From a virus: 51,760 bases of DNA. The stretch covers positions 1 to 51,760 of IMG/VR virus record IMGVR_UViG_3300030102_003387; one strand, 5' to 3'. The notes below the pieces were generated by a model. That model ran no database searches and was not told the origin of the DNA. It was given only the letters and a program-made list of their open reading frames with translations. Both the position numbers and the translations under genes were made by a program. Positions 1 through 6,677 of this stretch are shown here, piece after piece (within the stretch, counting starts at the first letter, position 1; each line of letters starts with the position of its first letter).

Positions 1-372
1 AGATACATATTAGGATTATTATTATTTCTTTCTGTTACATTAGGACAAGTAAACGACAAAAACTTTAAACAGAATGTAAATGGTGGTATGGTTGTTGTAG
101 TTGTCACAGCTGAGTGGCAAGAACAAGAATTAGATGAGGATATTCTAAAGGGTGTAAAGGGATATCAAGATTGTAAGATTATCAAAGTAAAGAGTGAAGA
201 CGCCCCAAAGGTTGTAAAAAAATTAAGGTTTAGAAACTTTCCATCTCTGGCTTTATTCTATGATGGTTCTAAGAAAGAAACTTGGAAAGCAGATATGGAT
301 GGAGAGTTGGACATAACCAACAAAGATATAAAAGGCTCTATAGACGATGTACTAGCAGAGGATGTATTTTAA
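1..372 (+). CDS. Secreted thioredoxin-fold protein without the CxxC motif (5' partial)
   Basis: The reading frame is open from base 1, so the gene starts upstream of the window; the ATG at 88 is internal. The visible N-terminus is a hydrophobic run (ILGLLLFLSVTLG) that looks like a signal peptide, so the protein is probably exported. The rest resembles a small thioredoxin fold: a beta strand (MVVVVVTAEW) where thioredoxins have the strand before the active site, and FRNFPSLALFYDG, matching the thioredoxin cis-proline loop and following strand. The active site WCxxC is replaced by WQEQE, so it cannot do dithiol redox chemistry. A binding or structural role is more likely, which is inference. 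Its stop overlaps the ferredoxin start (TAATG), suggesting co-translation. Confidence 0.6.
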   Translation, partial: RYILGLLLFLSVTLGQVNDKNFKQNVNGGMVVVVVTAEWQEQELDEDILKGVKGYQDCKIIKVKSEDAPKVVKKLRFRNFPSLALFYDGSKKETWKADMDGELDITNKDIKGSIDDVLAEDVF

Positions 373-656
373 TGTATGTAATTGTAGAACCATGCGTTGG
401 AACCTGTGATACTGCTTGTGTTGAAGTCTGTCCAGTTGATTGTATTCATGGGCCTTTTGATAAAGAGGGAGCTGGTGAGGAAGCTAAAGCAGATGGATTT
501 AATCCTGATGGACTACAGCTATACATCAATCCCGAAGAATGTATAGATTGCGGTGCTTGTGAACCTGAGTGTCCTGTTGAGGCTATATTTGAGGAATCTG
601 AGATACCAGCCGAATGGGAAAAATATATTGAAATAAACGCCGATTTCTTTGCGTAA
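372..656 (+). CDS. Bacterial-type ferredoxin (3Fe-4S/4Fe-4S)
   Basis: A 94-residue soluble electron carrier. The N-terminal half has cysteines at 8, 12, 16, 20 and 24 in the context EPCVGTCDTACVEVCPVDC; the C-terminal half carries CIDCGACEPECP, a standard Cx2Cx2Cx3CP motif for a [4Fe-4S] cluster. In seven-iron ferredoxins Cys8, 16 and 20 bind the 3Fe cluster and Cys24 joins the second cluster. Here residue 11 is Thr and Cys12 is an extra cysteine. The ATG at 372 overlaps the stop of the upstream gene and gives the family-typical start MYVIVEPC; an upstream in-frame ATG at 282 would add a tail unlike ferredoxins. It is probably an auxiliary metabolic gene feeding electrons to a host enzyme; no phage partner is visible. 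Confidence 0.85.
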   Translation: MYVIVEPCVGTCDTACVEVCPVDCIHGPFDKEGAGEEAKADGFNPDGLQLYINPEECIDCGACEPECPVEAIFEESEIPAEWEKYIEINADFFA

Positions 657-668
657 TGGAGAAAAAAA

Positions 669-983
669 TTGGGTAAAGAAGATTTAAATAAAGATTATCA
701 TAAATCAGACCAGAAACATTTTATTAACACTAAGTTAATAGAAATTATGGAATACAGACAATCACGAAAGTGGTATGTCAGTATATCCGTAGTTGCAATA
801 TTTTCTTTTATACTAGCTATGATGATTTATTATATGAGCGAAGGTAAAGATGTAACAGATGGATGGAAAGAAATCCTACTACTAATGTTAGGTGGTTTCG
901 TAGGTTCATTTGCAAAGGTTATTGATTTTTGGTTTAACAATCAAGAGAATGATAACAAGCTCTTAGAACATGCGGATGACTAA
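669..983 (+). CDS. Small membrane protein, possible holin
   Basis: A 104-residue protein with a charged N-terminus (about residues 1-35), a strong hydrophobic segment at about 36-56 (WYVSISVVAIFSFILAMMIYY), a short loop, and a second hydrophobic segment at about 68-84 followed by VIDFWFNN and an acidic tail. Two membrane spans with a short charged tail fit holin-like proteins, and the aromatic IDFWF motif after the second span is common in putative phage holins. The start is TTG at 669, chosen because TGGAG lies 7 bases upstream. No lysozyme adjoins it; the window's lysozyme is at 27461. Holin function is inference. Confidence 0.5.
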   Translation: MGKEDLNKDYHKSDQKHFINTKLIEIMEYRQSRKWYVSISVVAIFSFILAMMIYYMSEGKDVTDGWKEILLLMLGGFVGSFAKVIDFWFNNQENDNKLLEHADD

Positions 984-1198
984 TGAAGAAAAAACATTTG
1001 GTAACACTAGTCAGAACAATAAAAGATATATTATACGCTCACAGAAAAGCGGATTGGGATAATAAAGACGTTGTAGAAACTGTATCCGAAGTTATTACCA
1101 AGAAGTTTGCTAACTACATGAAGGAACAAGAAGGTTTAGAAAGAATGGGTAAAACCGAGGAAGATTTCATGATACCACCGGGTGGGTTAAACAGATGA
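983..1198 (+). CDS. Hypothetical protein, 71 aa
   Basis: A small, charged, mostly helical protein with no signal peptide or membrane segment. It starts at an ATG that overlaps the previous stop (TAATG) and ends inside the start of the next gene, so three genes are probably translationally coupled. The C-terminus ends in a Pro-Gly patch (IPPGGLNR). I do not recognise the family. Its position between a possible holin and a Popeye-like membrane protein suggests a membrane-associated role, but nothing in the sequence proves it. Confidence 0.6.
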   Translation: MKKKHLVTLVRTIKDILYAHRKADWDNKDVVETVSEVITKKFANYMKEQEGLERMGKTEEDFMIPPGGLNR

Positions 1199-1848
1199 AC
1201 ATAGCTACATTAGCAGGACATTTAGCATTTGGATTAATTGCCTTTTCGTTTTTAGTAAAAGATATATTTTGGTTACGTATACTATCTATACTTGCAAGTT
1301 TATTTTCAGTATTTTACAATTACACGATACCAACAGAACCGATGTGGTTGGCTATCAATTGGAACTTTATATTTATCGCTGTTAACATTTATCATATAGG
1401 TGTGATACTTTACGAAAAGCGTGAGGTAAAGATGGATGATAAAGACCAAGAGTTATATGATACATTATTTAAAGAGATGACTCCTGTAGAATATCTAAAG
1501 ATTAGTAGAGCTGCTAAGTGGGAGTTGGTGAAATCGGGACAAAGAATAATAACACAAGGAATGCCTGTACCTGATTTGTATCTTATATACAATGGAACGG
1601 TGGATGTTATTATAGATGACGAATATATTGCCGAGTTAAAAGATGGAGAGTTTGTTGGTGAGATGTCATTTCTAACAGAGAAGGTTGCCACAGCGACCTG
1701 TAAAGTTAAATATGATGCACAATGTTTGGTATGGAAACAAAAAGAATTTAAAGAGTTATTAAAACGTAATCCATCGTTATATTTTACAATACAGTCGGTA
1801 TTGTCAGCTCAAGTATCGGATAAGTTAGTAAGTAGTACTAAAAAATAA
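1195..1848 (+). CDS. Popeye-like membrane protein with a cyclic-nucleotide-binding-type domain
   Basis: 217 residues. Three hydrophobic segments (about 7-22, 27-45, 54-73) are followed by a linker and a beta-roll domain (about 95-205) of the cAMP-binding/Popeye type. Visible landmarks are the strand DLYLIYNGTVDVII, GEFVGEMSFLT (the GE pair, G155-E156, corresponds to the ribose-contacting pair of the phosphate-binding cassette) and a C-terminal helix. The arginine that binds the cyclic phosphate in CAP/PKA domains is absent: TEKVATATCKV replaces the usual RxAT segment. The three-span plus C-terminal domain layout matches animal POPDC proteins and their bacterial relatives. It may sense a nucleotide second messenger at the host membrane, or bind another ligand; that is inference. 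Confidence 0.7.
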   Translation: MNIATLAGHLAFGLIAFSFLVKDIFWLRILSILASLFSVFYNYTIPTEPMWLAINWNFIFIAVNIYHIGVILYEKREVKMDDKDQELYDTLFKEMTPVEYLKISRAAKWELVKSGQRIITQGMPVPDLYLIYNGTVDVIIDDEYIAELKDGEFVGEMSFLTEKVATATCKVKYDAQCLVWKQKEFKELLKRNPSLYFTIQSVLSAQVSDKLVSSTKK

Positions 1849-1856
1849 AGTTATAG

Positions 1857-1864
1857 ATATTTAT
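1857..1864 (+). promoter_or_regulatory. Candidate late-promoter element ATATTTAT
   Basis: The octamer ATATTTAT lies in the 41-base gap between the Popeye-like gene and the first gene of the leader-tagged cassette, 25 bases before the ATG at 1890. The same octamer sits in most other real gaps of the window (13241, 36070, 40511, 41392, 44387, 49390). It may be a phage-specific -10 element; no -35 element is evident. Confidence 0.4.
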
Positions 1865-1889
1865 TTAAGAATAGGTATAGGATTTAGTC

Positions 1890-2354
1890 ATGAATTTAAA
1901 AATGTGGAACAAGTGGAAAGATTTTCGTCTAAATGAAGATTTAAAAGAAGATGGACATACAGACGTACCATCTGCAATTAGAAAATTAAAAACATCTATA
2001 GAAGATGCAAACGAAATTACACAAAAACTTCAGTCAATGTCAGATGAAGAATCTTTACCTAGTTGGTGGAGTGATAAGATTACATTGTCTGCAAACTATC
2101 TTAATAAAGCTCGTGATTACATTTTAAATCCAAATGAATCTGTAAATGAGAATAGGGAAATCGATAAAGTATATGGTGATTTCGAAGTTCTATTAAAAGA
2201 CTTTGAAAAAGAGTTTATTAGTTTATCAGCTCAAGCTGGAAGAGCAAACGATAATAAAGCGGATGAGAGAATTATGATAAAAACACTTAAAAAACATCTC
2301 CCCCCTCTTTACAGTATGGTTCGTTCTTGGAATAGGAGCAGTAAGCGTGATTAA
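1890..2354 (+). CDS. Putative capsid-packaged protein, 154 aa, family unknown
   Basis: A mostly helical, charged protein. The N-terminus (WNKWKDFRLNE, ending at residue 16) resembles a longer capsid-targeting leader ending in a gp21-type site L-N-E. The central part (about 25-80) contains DVPSAIRKLK and LPSWWSDKITLSANYLNKARDY, a helical motif I associate with hypothetical virion-linked proteins of other marine T4-like phages, though I cannot verify that here. It is first in the cassette behind a candidate late promoter. Its last codons overlap the start of the next gene: its TAA (2352-2354) lies inside the next leader. The function is unknown. Confidence 0.65.
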   Translation: MNLKMWNKWKDFRLNEDLKEDGHTDVPSAIRKLKTSIEDANEITQKLQSMSDEESLPSWWSDKITLSANYLNKARDYILNPNESVNENREIDKVYGDFEVLLKDFEKEFISLSAQAGRANDNKADERIMIKTLKKHLPPLYSMVRSWNRSSKRD

Positions 2355-2607
2355 GTTAAAAAAAATATTATCTGAACAAATAAAACCTGCTAAAAAGTCT
2401 GATGTAAAGAAGATGGAAAAGATGGCTAATAAGATTCTTTCAGATATGAAAAAACTTAATAAAATGTTTGAAAAACTTCATGACGCTCGAACTAGTAATC
2501 CAAGTGCATATCGTACATTAAAGGATTGGGAAATGGTACAATCTGATGCAAGTGGTCAATATGGTGGTTGGTTTGAGTATGTATATGATAGTGATAACGT
2601 GGAGTAA
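2347..2607 (+). CDS. Leader-tagged putative internal head protein, 86 aa
   Basis: It begins with MIKLKKILSE, exactly ten residues ending in L-S-E, which fits the (L/I)-x-E consensus of T4 gp21 and the ten-residue length of the T4 internal-protein leader. The start is GTG at 2347. The rest is a lysine-rich helical segment (about 11-55) and an aromatic C-terminal part (GQYGGWFEYVYDSDN). No enzyme motif is seen. It is predicted to enter the prohead core and be ejected with DNA; that role is inferred only from the leader. Confidence 0.65.
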   Translation: MIKLKKILSEQIKPAKKSDVKKMEKMANKILSDMKKLNKMFEKLHDARTSNPSAYRTLKDWEMVQSDASGQYGGWFEYVYDSDNVE

Positions 2608-2609
2608 TT

Positions 2610-3719
2610 ATGAGTAAAGTAAAAGAATTTAGAATACCTGCGGGTGAACAAAAATTAGTTTACCAATTCAAAGGATTTACAGCATCACAGATGGATGAAC
2701 TAGAAGCTATGTTATCTAGAGCAGGAATAGTTACTACACCTGACTTTAATAAAAGAACCATAACTACATATTCAAATAGAGATGCCATGAAGTTAAAAAA
2801 GAATAAGTCAATACAAAGATTTATAAAATCAAAAGGTGGAAAACAAATCAAAGAAGGAACTTGTGGTTACGGGTTAGATGGTAAACTTGGTGAAGAACCA
2901 GCCGGTCCCAATTTAAGAAAAAAAATAAAAGATATATCTAAAGATAAAAAAGAAAGTAGAAATAAATCTTTAGGTGAAAAAGATTTGATGAAATACTTAA
3001 TGAAAAGATTTAAGTTTAGTAAAAAGAAAGCAATTGATACTATGAAGAAAGCTGGATTCAATACTTCTATGTTAGATGAGAGACTTAAAAAAGGTCAAAA
3101 AATAATTGCAGTAAATCCTAAAGATAAAACACTAAAAGGAAAAGATGGAGTAATATATGATGTAGGTATAGGTAACTCTCAATCTTATATGGTACAGGTT
3201 GGAAAAGGAAAGAAAACTAGATTTGCAATTATGACTGATAAAGAAATAAAACTAAAAGAATCTGTATTTGATTTAGACGAAGCTTGTCAAAAAGGATATA
3301 TGACACATCCTACTCGTAAGACAAAGATTATGTTTGGTAAGAGATATAGGAATTGTGTAAAGAAAGAAGGAGTTGATACCACAATGACTTTGGAACAAGC
3401 TGGTAGGATTGTAGATAATATCTGTGTAAATTGTGGTGACTTTGCAAATGAAAATTTAAGAAAATGGTTTAAAGACCGTTGGGTTAATATTGGTAAAAAG
3501 AAAAAGGGTGGGGGACATCCACCGTGTGGTACAAGTGGTAAAAAAAGAGCGTATGCTAAATGTGTTCCAGCCTCTAAAGCAGCTCGTATGACAGATAAAC
3601 AAAAGAAAAGTGCAACATCAAGAAAAAGAAGAGCACAGAATAAAGCTAACAGAGGTGGTAAACAATCAGCAGGACAAGGTAAGAAACCAATATACGTTTC
3701 TACTAAACCAAAGAAATAA
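2610..3719 (+). CDS. Basic multidomain protein with a C-terminal Cys/Lys-rich domain (DUF5872-like)
   Basis: 369 residues, strongly basic. The N-terminal region (about 1-75) is a small alpha/beta segment; the middle (about 110-150) is a lysine-rich helical pair; about 155-215 resembles a small beta domain (QKIIAVNPKDKTLKGKDGV). The C-terminal approximately 90 residues (RKWFKDRWVNIGK, then HPPCGTSGKKRAYAKCVPASKAARMT and a Lys/Arg tail) match my memory of a small domain found in many phages and giant viruses (DUF5872 type), probably nucleic-acid-associated. A cysteine pair (ICVNCGD) is near residue 273. It has no ten-residue leader but sits inside the leader-tagged cassette. It could be a DNA-condensing internal protein; that is inference. 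Confidence 0.65.
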   Translation: MSKVKEFRIPAGEQKLVYQFKGFTASQMDELEAMLSRAGIVTTPDFNKRTITTYSNRDAMKLKKNKSIQRFIKSKGGKQIKEGTCGYGLDGKLGEEPAGPNLRKKIKDISKDKKESRNKSLGEKDLMKYLMKRFKFSKKKAIDTMKKAGFNTSMLDERLKKGQKIIAVNPKDKTLKGKDGVIYDVGIGNSQSYMVQVGKGKKTRFAIMTDKEIKLKESVFDLDEACQKGYMTHPTRKTKIMFGKRYRNCVKKEGVDTTMTLEQAGRIVDNICVNCGDFANENLRKWFKDRWVNIGKKKKGGGHPPCGTSGKKRAYAKCVPASKAARMTDKQKKSATSRKRRAQNKANRGGKQSAGQGKKPIYVSTKPKK

Positions 3720-3720
3720 T

Positions 3721-4434
3721 ATGATTAAGTTAAAAGATTTATTAACAGAAGCACCTAAGATTAAAAAAGTAAAGAATCTTTCAGTTCAGTATATGGATGC
3801 TGAATTTGTTGGTGATGTTGATTTTAGACCTGTCAGTAAAGCTTGGGTGTATAAAAAAGATAAACCGAAAAATAGTTATTTTTTAGTTGTTATAACTAAA
3901 ACGAAAAATAAATATGAAATAGATTTAGGTAAACACAAAAACTCTGAAAGTGCAAAGAAATTTGCTAGTGGGTATTTAAAAAGAAAATTTAAACCAATGG
4001 AATCTATTGAAGAAAGTGTATCTGGTGATATATTAAGACAATCAGCACCTGGTGGTTCCAAACAGTTTCTGAGAGATTTTGACAAAGTGTTTAAGAAGAG
4101 GTCTAAAGAAATGGGTTACGGTAAATTGGATAAGAACGTTCAGACTACTAATGTTCAAGTTTCTAAACCAGCAGGTTTTGATAAAGCCATAAAGTTTGAA
4201 AAGAGACAAGGTATAGAACTTAGTTATCAATTCGATGAAGGGGTAATACCAGGTAGACCATCTCGTAAGTATTCATTGGATGATTTCAAAAAAGATTTAA
4301 AAAAGTTCAGCGGATATAAAATACAACAGAATTTACCAGTAATATTTACCTTAACCAAAGGTAAATTTGTATATAGGGTATCCTATATCGGAGCTATAAG
4401 TGGAGTTTTTGTTCATGGGGGTACAAGAGTATGA
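3721..4434 (+). CDS. Leader-tagged putative internal head protein, 237 aa
   Basis: It begins with MIKLKDLLTE followed by A, the closest match in the window to a T4 capsid-targeting leader (ten residues, L-T-E then A). The ATG at 3721 is chosen over in-frame codons from 3610, which lie inside the upstream gene and would bury the leader. After the leader comes a small basic alpha/beta region, then a possible second cleavage area (PMESIEESVSG, about residues 94-104), then a Lys-rich C-terminal region ending in a hydrophobic strand pair (VIFTLTKG, VYRVSYIG). No known fold is assigned. Its TGA stop (4432-4434) lies inside the leader codons of the next gene. Confidence 0.7.
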   Translation: MIKLKDLLTEAPKIKKVKNLSVQYMDAEFVGDVDFRPVSKAWVYKKDKPKNSYFLVVITKTKNKYEIDLGKHKNSESAKKFASGYLKRKFKPMESIEESVSGDILRQSAPGGSKQFLRDFDKVFKKRSKEMGYGKLDKNVQTTNVQVSKPAGFDKAIKFEKRQGIELSYQFDEGVIPGRPSRKYSLDDFKKDLKKFSGYKIQQNLPVIFTLTKGKFVYRVSYIGAISGVFVHGGTRV

Positions 4435-4940
4435 TTAAACTAAAAGAAATAATCAAAGAAGGTAAGTATTGGGAAAACAGAGAATTTGGACAACCTCTAC
4501 CAAAACTCAGGTTGGAACAAGATGTCGATGATAAACCAGAAAATAAAATTCCATCACATTTCGGTAGTGGGAAGGAAATAACAGTAAAAGGTTACAAGAC
4601 GAAACACTTTGATATCTGTGCATCGGCCGTCAGTTTGTTTACAAAATTAGATAAAGTAGATAACGAAGAAGCTGATAAATACATAGTTGAAGCCGCAAAG
4701 GGTATGGATCACATTTTCGAGATGGAAAAAGCCGTTGTGAGAAGGGAAGCGTTGAATCACGACCCGATAAAACATGGAATAGAACTTACCAACAAAGTGT
4801 CATATCAGTTGGGGTATGTAGCTAAAATTATCGGTGATGATTTCATGGATGAGACACTATTTATACCTGACCACGTTATGGTCATGGTCAAAAGAATAGA
4901 CAGTATCAAGATAGATGATACGGAGAAGGATGATGATTAA
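4431..4940 (+). CDS. Leader-tagged putative internal head protein, 169 aa
   Basis: It starts MIKLKEIIKE, with I-K-E at positions 8-10, followed by G. Just after the leader it carries WENREFGQPLPKL, nearly the same as WNRKFGEPLPTL after the leader of the gene at 39260, so the two share a second short module. The remainder is acidic and helical (about 50-140), with no catalytic motif recognised. The start codon overlaps the upstream stop (ATGA), and its own TAA (4938-4940) lies in the leader of the next gene. Packaging in the capsid is inferred from the leader. Confidence 0.65.
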   Translation: MIKLKEIIKEGKYWENREFGQPLPKLRLEQDVDDKPENKIPSHFGSGKEITVKGYKTKHFDICASAVSLFTKLDKVDNEEADKYIVEAAKGMDHIFEMEKAVVRREALNHDPIKHGIELTNKVSYQLGYVAKIIGDDFMDETLFIPDHVMVMVKRIDSIKIDDTEKDDD

Positions 4941-5436
4941 ATTACAAGACCTACTTAAAGAAGAAAAAATAACAGAAGAAGCCGGTGTATTTAAAAACAA
5001 AGACGCCGACGCTTATCTGAAAGAACTACTTGATAGTTTAGGGGAACCCACTTATAAAAGTGAAAAGGAATACGGTTGGTACAATGTAACATTGAAAGAT
5101 CCCTATTATGTTAAAAACCTTGACAAGGTTTATGTCATAGATGAATCCATACCACACTCATTTCCTGCTGACCATAGAGATTTTTGTTATTCACAATATA
5201 CAGTACCAGAGTGGGCACCGAAAGAAGGTCAACACACAATTGATGCTCAGCTGTTTGAGGATTTTGCTAAGGTAACGGGTTCGATAATCATAGATGGACT
5301 GAAAGGTACTGTGACGGCTAGATGTGGTGATTTGGTGGCAAATGATGTTACGATAAATTTTGTTCTCGATGTGGTTGCTGGAAAGACAGAACCATCGAGA
5401 GATGAGTATAAAAAAAGAATATTAGCAACGAGGTAA
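4933..5436 (+). CDS. Leader-tagged putative internal head protein, 167 aa
   Basis: The leader is MIKLQDLLKE, followed by a second candidate gp21 site (KITEEAG, after residue 15 or 16). In-frame ATGs exist at 4915, 4930 and 4933; 4933 is chosen because GGAGAAGG lies a few bases upstream and it restores the ten-residue leader. The body is an alpha/beta protein of about 150 residues rich in aromatic and acidic residues (YGWYNVTLKDPYYVKNLDKVYVIDE). No family is recognised. It may be an inhibitor or modifier delivered on infection, but that is speculation. Confidence 0.65.
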   Translation: MIKLQDLLKEEKITEEAGVFKNKDADAYLKELLDSLGEPTYKSEKEYGWYNVTLKDPYYVKNLDKVYVIDESIPHSFPADHRDFCYSQYTVPEWAPKEGQHTIDAQLFEDFAKVTGSIIIDGLKGTVTARCGDLVANDVTINFVLDVVAGKTEPSRDEYKKRILATR

Positions 5437-5438
5437 AT

Positions 5439-5753
5439 ATGGACAAATACAATAAATCTGTACAACATAACTGATTTCATCACGCAACTTGGGGGGACTC
5501 CAAGTATAAAAGTGAAGGTGTGGGAAAGGTACTTTGGCATTCTTTAACAGAGGATGGTAAGGTCGAAATAGTAAATATTCAGTTCGGAGATAGTGTATAC
5601 GAGGGTGTAAGCGTCAAACATCTTAAACCTATCAAAATGGAAGCTCATGGACATCCAGCAGCAAAAGAAAAAGAAAAAAAGGTTGATGATGATGACAAGA
5701 ACGAAGTAAAAGAGATTACTATAAATGGAAAAAGATACAGAGCTGTTAAGTGA
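5439..5753 (+). pseudogene. Small gene interrupted by an in-frame TGA
   Basis: An ATG at 5439 with a good ribosome site (GAGG, 5 bases spacing) opens a frame that hits TGA at 5472 after 11 codons. The same frame then continues to 5753. Read through, it runs YNKSVQHN-stop-FHHATWGDSKYKSEG and on into VGKVLWHSLTEDGKVEIVNIQFGD, a plausible continuous small beta domain ending in ITINGKRYRAVK. A TGG-to-TGA change (Trp) would explain it. Alternatively, translation restarts at GTG 5520 (77 aa), which has a poorly spaced ribosome site. TGA is used as a normal stop elsewhere (for example 1196-1198 and 7564-7566), so the code is not reassigned. It could be a true nonsense mutation, a base-call error or programmed readthrough. 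Confidence 0.5.
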
Positions 5754-6540
5754 AAAAAGCTGGAGTAAAAGGTACAAGAAAAGTATAGATTGTAATAATC
5801 CGAAAGGATTCAGTCAGAAAGCACATTGTGCAGGAAGAAAGAAAAGGGAGAGTAAAATGAGTTCAAAGTTAGAAGAGTTGGTAGGTAAACCAATTACAGA
5901 AGAACAATTTGATGAAGCAGCTGGTAAGAAAGATGCTTGTTATCACAAAGTTAAAGCTCGTTACGATGTATGGCCATCAGCATACGCAAGTGGTGCTCTC
6001 GTAAAGTGTCGTAAAGTCGGTGCAGCTAATTGGGGAAACAAATCTAAGAAAGAAGGTTTGGGTGACAGAATGTCAAAGAAACTCAAAAAGCTCAAAGGTG
6101 TAAATCTAAAAAAGAAAAAAATTAAACTAAAAGGTAGAGGAGTCTATCAAGATTATGATGGATTAAAAGAAGACGTTTTTATAGAAACAAATACCAATGG
6201 TAAATTAAAAACAACTCACGTATATTACGAATCAGACGGTAAGGGTTACGGATACACTCTTGAGTTTGTAAACGAATTAAACGAAGCTGAATATCAAGGT
6301 CGTAAGGTAAAACTTGGTAAAGTCATGCAAGGTGATGTTAAGAAGTTTAAGGTATATGTAAAGAACCCAAAAGGTAATGTTGTTAAGGTAAACTTTGGAC
6401 AAGGTGGTGACGCTAAAGGTGGAACTATGAGAATCCGCAAGTCTAATCCTAAAGCTAGAGCTAACTTCAGAGCCAGACATAATTGTGACAATCCAGGACC
6501 AAGACATAAAGCTCGTTATTGGTCTTGTCGCAAATGGTAA
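5725..6540 (+). CDS. Multidomain Cys/Lys-rich protein with a leader-like N-terminus, 271 aa
   Basis: The first ten residues are MEKDTELLSE, ending in L-S-E exactly where a capsid-targeting leader ends, which supports the ATG at 5725. Three short domains follow that I recall as widespread in phage hypothetical proteins: KRYKKSIDCNNPKGFSQKAHC (about 15-35), DACYHKVKARYDVWPSAYAS (about 70-90, continuing to GALVKCRKVGAANW), and a C-terminal basic domain (about 188-271) ending in ARHNCDNPGPRHKARYWSC. A perfect candidate gp21 site, L-N-E then A, lies at residues 185-188, directly before the C-terminal domain, which could thus be released. Paired Cys/His residues suggest zinc binding. The gene overlaps both neighbours. 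Biochemical function is unknown. Confidence 0.65.
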   Translation: MEKDTELLSEKSWSKRYKKSIDCNNPKGFSQKAHCAGRKKRESKMSSKLEELVGKPITEEQFDEAAGKKDACYHKVKARYDVWPSAYASGALVKCRKVGAANWGNKSKKEGLGDRMSKKLKKLKGVNLKKKKIKLKGRGVYQDYDGLKEDVFIETNTNGKLKTTHVYYESDGKGYGYTLEFVNELNEAEYQGRKVKLGKVMQGDVKKFKVYVKNPKGNVVKVNFGQGGDAKGGTMRIRKSNPKARANFRARHNCDNPGPRHKARYWSCRKW

Positions 6541-6677
6541 ATCATCTCAAAGATAATAACTTAGGATATTGGGAACATTGGTGGAGAGCTATGAAGTTAA
6601 GTGGAGCTCTATTTATTCATGCGTTCTTACCTGATGTTCTAACTGATTACGCATCTAAGGAACTTAATGATGATTAA
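6534..6677 (+). CDS. Small protein, 47 aa, DUF6356-like
   Basis: A short frame that overlaps the previous gene by 7 bases and the next gene's leader by 8. It encodes MVNHLKDNNLGYWEHWWRAM, then KLSGALFIHAFLPDVLTDYA and a short acidic tail. The pattern of an aromatic YW-HW helix followed by a hydrophobic LFIHAFLP segment matches small phage and bacterial proteins of the DUF6356 type, as far as I recall. One hydrophobic segment (about 21-34) suggests membrane association. The function is unknown. It fills what would otherwise be a gap between two cassette genes. Confidence 0.6.
   Translation: MVNHLKDNNLGYWEHWWRAMKLSGALFIHAFLPDVLTDYASKELNDD

Noticed and set aside
282-371. Upstream in-frame ATG extending the ferredoxin
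   Set aside because: It lies inside the preceding gene, adds a sequence with no ferredoxin character, and ATG 372 gives the typical start and stop-start overlap.
3610-3720. Longer start for the gene at 3721
   Set aside because: The extension is an out-of-frame reading of the Lys-rich end of the upstream gene and would bury the leader that homologous genes have at their N-terminus.
5472-5474. TGA reassigned to tryptophan in this phage
   Set aside because: TGA ends several well-supported genes here (for example at 1196-1198, 4432-4434, 7564-7566 and 9873-9875), often inside overlaps with the next start, so one in-frame TGA is not evidence for a changed code.
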